Notes under the pieces: generated by a model
Seen by the model: the letters and a program-made list of their open reading frames with translations, nothing else
What the model was told of the DNA's origin: nothing
The model's database searches: none
Shown here: positions 6,973-11,226 of the stretch, one piece after another
Numbering within the stretch: position 1 is the first letter of the stretch
Layout: each line of letters begins with the position of its first letter
Translations under genes and position numbers: made by a program
Origin: Campylobacterota bacterium
Lineage (GTDB): Bacteria > Campylobacterota > Campylobacteria > Campylobacterales > SZUA-545
Length of the DNA stretch: 11,226 nt
NCBI GenBank assembly: GCA_030836705.1
Contig: JAUPLZ010000180.1
Span: 1 to 11,226 of the forward strand
Direction of reading: 5' to 3'

Positions 6973-7707
6973 AATCTCCTCTTCATTTACAATTAATGTG
7001 CCTTCATTTTCATTAAAACTACTTCTGGTTACAAGTCTAACATTTAATTTTTTTGCCATTTCTACCGAACGATTTTGCAATACTTTAGCCCCAAGACTAG
7101 CAAGCTCAAGCATCTCATCATAGCTTATTTTTTCCAGTTTTTTTGCACTCGGTTCTATTCTAGGATCTGTTGTATAAACTCCGTCAACATCGGTAAAGAT
7201 TTCGCACAAATCTGCTTTTATGGCTCCTGCAATAGCAACAGCAGTTAGGTCACTGCCGCCACGACCTAGTGTCGTTACAATGCCGTCTTGCGTAACACCC
7301 TGAAAGCCTGCTACCACAACAACCCTGCCCTTTTTTACCTCTTCTAAAATAGGCTTAGGGTCTATATTGCTGATTCTAGCCTTTGTGTGAATACTATCGG
7401 TTGAAATACCGGCTTGTCTTCCTGTCATAGCAACAGCATCTACTCCAATAGCCTGCAAAGCAATAGAAAGCAATGCCGATGTCACTCTTTCGCCTGAGCT
7501 TAAAAGCAAATCAACTTCTCTTTGACTAGGCTCTTTAGAATAATAATGTGCATAATCAACTAGCTTATTTGTCTCTCCGCTCATCGCAGAAACAACGACT
7601 ACAATCTCATTTCCGGCATCAACACTTTTTTTAACCCTAAGAGCTACATTTCTAATACGCTCCAAATCACCAACGCTTGTTCCGCCAAACTTTTGTACGA
7701 TTAACAA
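6502..7707 (-). CDS. lysC: Aspartokinase with C-terminal ACT domains
   Basis: LysC phosphorylates aspartate, the first step towards lysine, diaminopimelate, threonine and methionine. At 401 residues it is the monofunctional, feedback-regulated type. Kinase motifs are KFGGTSVGD at 6-14, VVVSAMSGETNKLV at 37-50, GFQGVTQDG at 134-142, TTLGRGGSDLTAVA at 145-158 and FTDVDGVYTTDPR at 171-183. Two ACT domains follow, from about residue 262 (ARVTLRGVVDRPG, with NINVDMIIQN) and from about 338 (KVSIVGVGM, with NINILMI), which normally bind lysine and/or threonine. The start is TTG at 7707, well supported by AAAGGA at 7715-7720, 7 nt upstream; that site begins on the last base of the rppH stop. An internal Met246 has its own ribosome binding site (see the separate entry). 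Confidence 0.97.
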   Translation of the reverse strand: MLIVQKFGGTSVGDLERIRNVALRVKKSVDAGNEIVVVVSAMSGETNKLVDYAHYYSKEPSQREVDLLLSSGERVTSALLSIALQAIGVDAVAMTGRQAGISTDSIHTKARISNIDPKPILEEVKKGRVVVVAGFQGVTQDGIVTTLGRGGSDLTAVAIAGAIKADLCEIFTDVDGVYTTDPRIEPSAKKLEKISYDEMLELASLGAKVLQNRSVEMAKKLNVRLVTRSSFNENEGTLIVNEEEIMEQPLVSGIALDKNQARVTLRGVVDRPGIAADIFGSLADANINVDMIIQNAGDHGRTNLGFTVPKTELITAQKAIQKFSKEMESVDFDEKISKVSIVGVGMKSHSGVASKAFKTLSKENINILMIGTSEIKISVVIDEKYSELAVRALHAAYELEK

Positions 7708-7719
7708 CTCAAATTCCTT

Positions 7720-8184
7720 TTACAAATATCCTGCTTTTTTAAAGTAATTTATTACTTTCTTATAGATTGGTCTCTTAAAATGCGAAACCTCCTCCATCAA
7801 ATCGCCAACATTAACAAATTTATACTCTACAAATTCGGGTGTTTTTGTGTCAAGCTTGATTTTAGCACCCTTTTTTAATCGTACAAAAAAATATTTCTGT
7901 TTTTGACCGTCAAATGGATACATTTTTTTTGCAACCGTCTCCGGAAAGTCATAGCTTATCCACCCTGGATATTCGGCTATGACATCAACTTCACCCGTTC
8001 CTATCTCCTCTTTTAGCTCTCTAAAAAGTGCATCTCTTGGCTTTTCATTATCGTCTACCCCACCCTGTGGAAATTGCCAAGCACCCGGAATATCACTTCT
8101 TTGTGCTATAAAAATCTCACATTTTTCAGGATAATTGCTAGAAACAATAACTGCCGCTACATTTGGTCGATAATTTTTTTCCAT
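7720..8184 (-). CDS. rppH: RNA pyrophosphohydrolase (Nudix)
   Basis: A 154-residue Nudix hydrolase. The Nudix box is complete at residues 41-63: Gly41, Glu47, Arg55-Glu56, Glu59-Glu60 and Gly62, with Thr63 in the last hydrophobic position. The acidic residues bind the divalent metals. RPNVAAVIV at 6-14 and AWQFPQGGVDDNE at 35-47 are typical of RppH/NudH rather than of other Nudix groups. RppH removes pyrophosphate from the 5' triphosphate end of mRNA and so starts decay by RNase; related enzymes also cleave diadenosine polyphosphates. It is first in the operon and lies divergent to hemW. The ATG at 8184 has only a weak purine stretch upstream. Its stop is 12 nt before lysC. Confidence 0.94.
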   Translation of the reverse strand: MEKNYRPNVAAVIVSSNYPEKCEIFIAQRSDIPGAWQFPQGGVDDNEKPRDALFRELKEEIGTGEVDVIAEYPGWISYDFPETVAKKMYPFDGQKQKYFFVRLKKGAKIKLDTKTPEFVEYKFVNVGDLMEEVSHFKRPIYKKVINYFKKAGYL

Positions 8185-8206
8185 TCACTCACTTTTTTTA
8201 ACAAAA

Positions 8207-8215
8207 ACTATAGCA
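8207..8215 (-). promoter_or_regulatory. Predicted promoter of the rppH-lysC-hobA-holB-folP operon
   Basis: The minus strand reads TGC-TATAGT, an extended -10 element with one mismatch to TATAAT. It is preceded by a run of T and has no clear -35 box, as is usual in Campylobacterota. Transcription would begin near 8200, about 16 nt before the rppH ATG. No other promoter of this strength is obvious within the operon, where all gaps are 12 nt or less. Confidence 0.5.
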
Positions 8216-8273
8216 AAAAAGGCTAACATCTCAATAGTTGATTATAGATGATTTCTTATTATATGAGGATAAA

Positions 8274-9338
8274 ATGCTTTATATCCATATACCGTTTTGC
8301 GACAGCAAGTGTCATTATTGCGCATTTAATTCATATACATTTTTGCATGAGCTAAAAGAGGAATATATGGCTAGCGCACTAAAGCAGTTAAAACACGATA
8401 TTGAAAAATACGATATCAAAAAAAATAGCTTAGACTCTGTTTTTGTAGGCGGCGGAACACCCTCGACTGTAGATTCTAGCCTTTACAAAGAGTTATTTTT
8501 GATAATAAATAGCTATATAAAACCAAATGCGGAAATAACATTTGAAGCCAACCCAAACAGCGCAACTTTTGAGTGGCTAAAAGGGATAAAAAATTTAGGG
8601 GCAAACAGGGTAAGTTTTGGCGTTCAAAGTTTTGATGATAAAAAGCTAAAATTTTTAGGCAGAGCACATGATTCAAAAGAGGCTCTTTTGGCAATAGAAA
8701 ACGCAAAAAAAGCCGGTTTTGAGAAAATTTCTATCGATATTATCTACTCCACTCTTTTTGATACCGAGGAGTTTTTAAATAAAGAGTTTGAAACAATAAA
8801 AAACCTGCCGATAGAGCATTTAAGTCTCTACTCGCTCACCCTAGAAGAAAATACAAAATTTTCAAACACCCCTAATGTCGTAAATGAAAGAGATGAAGCA
8901 TATAGCCATATAATCAAAAAAGCAAAAGATATAGGATTTTTTCAATACGAGGTTTCAAACTTTGCAAAAGAAGGCGAATCAAGCAAGTCAAAACACAATC
9001 TAGGCTACTGGCAATACAAGCCATATTTAGGGATTGGCGCAGGAGCTGTCGGATGTATTAAAAACATAAGAACCTATCCGCATAAAGATGTAAAAAAATA
9101 TATCAACGAGCCGCTTTTTAAAGAGTGCGAAGAGCTTAAAACCGATGACATAAAAAACGAAAAAATTCTTCTGAGCTTAAGATACGAAGGCGGATTTGAC
9201 ATATCTCTGCTTGATAAAAAAGAGAGGGAAAAGGCAGAGCTTCTTAAAAAAGAGAATAAAATAATCATAAAAAACAGCGTAGTATTTAATAAAAATTACT
9301 TTTTAGCGGATGAGATTGCGCTTTTTATACTTTCATAA
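8274..9338 (+). CDS. hemW: Radical SAM heme chaperone HemW
   Basis: HemW binds a 4Fe-4S cluster and heme and delivers heme to respiratory proteins; it is often labelled as oxygen-independent coproporphyrinogen oxidase. From the ATG at 8274 the protein has 354 residues. The radical SAM motif is Cys9-x3-Cys13-x2-Cys16, followed by Ala-Phe, without the extra cysteine that marks true HemN. Other motifs are VFVGGGTPS at 56-64, ITFEANPN at 88-95, NRVSFGVQSFDDKKLKFLGR at 111-130, SLYSLTLEENT at 184-194, YEVSNFAK at 225-232, HNLGYWQY at 241-248 and LGIGAGA at 252-258. The C-terminal part (from about 290) is the short HemN-C-like domain. The ATG is chosen over a TTG at 8238 because GAGG at 8265-8268 lies 5 nt before it and IHIPFC then sits at residues 4-9, as in the family. 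Confidence 0.95.
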   Translation: MLYIHIPFCDSKCHYCAFNSYTFLHELKEEYMASALKQLKHDIEKYDIKKNSLDSVFVGGGTPSTVDSSLYKELFLIINSYIKPNAEITFEANPNSATFEWLKGIKNLGANRVSFGVQSFDDKKLKFLGRAHDSKEALLAIENAKKAGFEKISIDIIYSTLFDTEEFLNKEFETIKNLPIEHLSLYSLTLEENTKFSNTPNVVNERDEAYSHIIKKAKDIGFFQYEVSNFAKEGESSKSKHNLGYWQYKPYLGIGAGAVGCIKNIRTYPHKDVKKYINEPLFKECEELKTDDIKNEKILLSLRYEGGFDISLLDKKEREKAELLKKENKIIIKNSVVFNKNYFLADEIALFILS

Positions 9339-9364
9339 AAAGCTGCTCTTAACGGCTTTGAAGG

Positions 9365-9370
9365 TATTAT
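9365..9370 (+). promoter_or_regulatory. Possible -10 element upstream of the DUF302-repeat gene
   Basis: TATTAT lies about 27 nt before the ATG at 9397, within the 58-nt gap after hemW. It would give a leader of about 20 nt. There is no clear -35 box, and read-through from hemW is equally possible. Confidence 0.3.
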
Positions 9371-9396
9371 AAGGGGTTTGATTTTGGAGGTTTTTC

Positions 9397-11175
9397 ATGG
9401 GTAAGAAGATTTTTGCTGTTTTTTTGTTGATTTTGGCTTTTGTGCTTGGTTATTTTATTTTTACAAGCGATAAAATACAAGAAGAAAAAATAGGAGCTGT
9501 TTTCTTTGGAGTAGATGGCTATCATGAAGAAAAAGCCGCAAAAGAACTTATATCAAAATTAGAAACTATTGATTTTTCTGTCAGCGACGCTCATGAAAGA
9601 ATCAATGATGCGTATGAAAAAAAGTACGGAAGCACAACGCTTGAAACTCTTAATTTTTTTGGAATTATAAATGAAAAAAATATTTATGAAATAATAAACA
9701 AATATCCGCAAATAGGCGGATTTGTGCCGTTTAATCTTTTTGTATATAAGTCAAAAGACGAAAATACTACTTGGGTTGCAAGACTTGATCCGTATCTCAT
9801 GGCAGATATCGTAGGTATGCAGGATAAAGAGCTTAGAGAAAAGTTCGCATCGTCTTTTAAGCCGCTAGATAAGTTAATAAAAGAGACTGTTGCGCCTACA
9901 AAAGAAAAAAAGATATCTTACAAAGCACTATCAAGCGAACCTATGATGCTTTTTGAGTTTGAGATAGACCCTAATGTAAATCTTGAAGATTTCTCCACCG
10001 AATTTCAAGAGAGATTTGAAGAGCTTTTTGAGGAGAGAGAGTACATTGTAGCCGGATTTAAAAACATGAAAGAAACATTTGATGACATGGGTTTAGAACA
10101 TGAGTTTGATGCATATTGGACATACTCTTTGTGTCATTTTGGAATCTCAAATTATGTCTTTAATCGCATTCCAGAAGCCGGAGTTTTTGCCCCTTGTTCT
10201 ATCTTTATGTATATCAAAAAAGGTGAAAGAACAATTCATGTCGGTATGCCAAAGCTTCAAAACTGGGCAGATGTCATAGGCTTAAACGACAAAGAGATGC
10301 TTGATAAAATGGAAAAAATCGAGCTTGAAGTCATCGAAACTTTTAAAATGCTAGGAAAGCAAAAAGAGACAGTCAAAAAGCAAGCAGAGACAGCCAAAAA
10401 ACCTCAAGAGCAACCAATTTCGCAAAACGGAGTGAATGCCTATTTTGCGGCTAAAAAATTAGCTCACAATACAGTGATTGACAATCTCAAAAAAGAGGGA
10501 TTTGAAATCTTAGGCGAACACACAGTGGCAGATGATAAAAAGCTAAAAGTTATCCTATTTACAAGCAATGCGCTCAAACTGGCTTCATCGAGTGATTTAA
10601 AAGGCTTTGCCAGTGCAATGAGAGTAATCATAAATGAAAATGAAAATGAAAACGAAATAAGAATAACAAATCCGCACTACTTTTTAAAAGCCTTTTTGCA
10701 AAAAAATTACTCTAGCGAACTTGCAAAAAATATCGAAACAAAGCTACAAAATGCCTTTGGAAAACTCGAAAAAAGCAATGATTATTTAGACGAGGACAAG
10801 CTTGAAGACTACCACTTTATGGTGGGTATGCCGTATTATGAAGATATGATTGTATTAAGCGAACAAGAGAGTGCTACTTTGCTCAAAAAAGCCAAAGAAA
10901 ATGCGAAAGAAAAGCTTGTTTTTGAACTAAAACTAACAGAAAAAAGCACACTTTTAGGAGTTGCTTTGGATAATGAAAAGTTTGTCAAAAAAATAGGAGA
11001 GCAAAACGCCATATTGCTTCCGTATTTGGTTTTAATAGAAAACAACAAGGCTTATATGCTACATCCAAAGTACTATATTGCGCTATCGTATCCTTTGCTT
11101 AGCATGACTGAGTTTATGACCATTGCATCGGTTCCTGGAAATATCGAAAATAGCTTGAAAAAGATTTTTAGATAA
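9397..11175 (+). CDS. Membrane-anchored protein with four tandem DUF302-like units
   Basis: A 592-residue protein of unknown function. Residues 4-22 (KIFAVFLLILAFVLGYFIF) are an N-terminal membrane anchor or uncleaved signal after a short basic start, so the rest is probably periplasmic. I read four related units. Their cores are at about 84-161, 241-317, 383-458 and 517-592. Each has a hydrophobic strand, a short helix, a strand before a charged hairpin (FVPFNLFVYKSKDENTTWVARLDP; VFAPCSIFMYIKKGERTIHVGMP; FASAMRVIINENENENEIRITNP; ILLPYLVLIENNKAYMLHP), and a closing helix. Unit 2 is closest to DUF302, which has a similar strand-hairpin-P pattern. A Lys/Gln/Glu-rich linker at 320-342 divides the protein into two pairs. 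The ATG has a strong ribosome binding site, GGAGG at 9386-9390, 6 nt upstream. Binding of a small ligand or lipid is only a guess. The DUF302 assignment is my pattern reading, not a search result. Confidence 0.75.
   Translation: MGKKIFAVFLLILAFVLGYFIFTSDKIQEEKIGAVFFGVDGYHEEKAAKELISKLETIDFSVSDAHERINDAYEKKYGSTTLETLNFFGIINEKNIYEIINKYPQIGGFVPFNLFVYKSKDENTTWVARLDPYLMADIVGMQDKELREKFASSFKPLDKLIKETVAPTKEKKISYKALSSEPMMLFEFEIDPNVNLEDFSTEFQERFEELFEEREYIVAGFKNMKETFDDMGLEHEFDAYWTYSLCHFGISNYVFNRIPEAGVFAPCSIFMYIKKGERTIHVGMPKLQNWADVIGLNDKEMLDKMEKIELEVIETFKMLGKQKETVKKQAETAKKPQEQPISQNGVNAYFAAKKLAHNTVIDNLKKEGFEILGEHTVADDKKLKVILFTSNALKLASSSDLKGFASAMRVIINENENENEIRITNPHYFLKAFLQKNYSSELAKNIETKLQNAFGKLEKSNDYLDEDKLEDYHFMVGMPYYEDMIVLSEQESATLLKKAKENAKEKLVFELKLTEKSTLLGVALDNEKFVKKIGEQNAILLPYLVLIENNKAYMLHPKYYIALSYPLLSMTEFMTIASVPGNIENSLKKIFR
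10633..10656 (+). repeat. In-frame hexanucleotide repeat (AATGAA, four copies)
   Basis: Three exact AATGAA copies and a fourth with one change (AACGAA) encode NENENENE at residues 413-420 of the DUF302-repeat protein, inside the beta-hairpin turn of unit 3. Gain or loss of a copy would change the turn by two residues and keep the frame. Confidence 0.85.
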
Positions 11176-11178
11176 TAA

Positions 11179-11226
11179 ATGAGAAAAAATGATTTAAAAA
11201 AACGATATGTACTGGCACTTTTAATT
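11179..11226 (+). CDS. Start of a further gene with a hydrophobic N-terminus (runs off right edge)
   Basis: Sixteen codons are present: MRKNDLKKRYVLALLI. A basic N-terminus followed by the beginning of a hydrophobic stretch suggests a signal peptide or first membrane segment. The ATG is 3 nt after the stop of the DUF302-repeat gene, so the two are probably in one operon. No clear Shine-Dalgarno sequence is seen. The family cannot be recognised from this much. Confidence 0.5.
   Translation, partial: MRKNDLKKRYVLALLI

Noticed and set aside
8238..8273. TTG start that would add 12 residues to HemW
   Set aside because: There is no Shine-Dalgarno sequence before it, and the ATG at 8274 has GAGG at the right distance and matches the family N-terminus.
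9337..9358. Terminator hairpin after hemW (AAGC and GCTT arms)
   Set aside because: The stem is only about five base pairs with a loop of about ten bases and no T run after it.
1..11226. CRISPR array, tRNA or rRNA gene, insertion sequence
   Set aside because: I saw no regular spaced repeats, no cloverleaf-like sequence, no rRNA-like stretch and no transposase or flanking inverted repeats.

Overview
The window looks like chromosomal DNA of a Campylobacterota (epsilonproteobacterial) species, probably a Sulfurimonas-like organism. The main reason is the block hemW, then divergently rppH-lysC-hobA-holB-folP, which is the order I know from Campylobacter jejuni (around Cj0580c-Cj0585). Supporting signs are the low GC content, HobA (a DnaA partner limited to this phylum), a very short DnaA-clamp-loader delta prime subunit, and a FolP with a long N-terminal extension.

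Left part (1-1740, minus strand): a complete hipB-hipA toxin-antitoxin pair sits upstream of the first 29 codons of a GNAT acetyltransferase that runs off the left edge. The hipB stop and hipA start are directly adjacent (TAGATG). A 7-bp inverted repeat lies just downstream of an extended -10 element, so autorepression is likely. Positions 1740-2065 hold no convincing gene.

Centre-left (2066-4198, plus strand): a two-part protein with a CPA2-type cation:proton antiporter membrane domain and a cytoplasmic universal-stress-like C-terminal region. It has no usable ATG near its N-terminus. Its stop codon overlaps the stop of folP, which converges on it.

Centre (4195-8184, minus strand): a compact operon read from a promoter at about 8210. 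In transcription order it encodes RppH (RNA pyrophosphohydrolase), LysC (aspartokinase), HobA (initiation of replication), HolB (clamp loader) and FolP (dihydropteroate synthase). Gaps are 12 nt or less, or the genes overlap, and several starts are TTG or GTG. lysC has an internal ATG with a Shine-Dalgarno sequence that could give a separate regulatory beta subunit.

Right part (8274-11226, plus strand): HemW (radical SAM heme chaperone), then a 592-residue membrane-anchored protein that appears to be four divergent DUF302-like units in tandem, then the first 16 codons of another gene with a hydrophobic N-terminus. The four-unit protein is the least described item here and the best candidate for something new. 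Most of the rest is conserved housekeeping.
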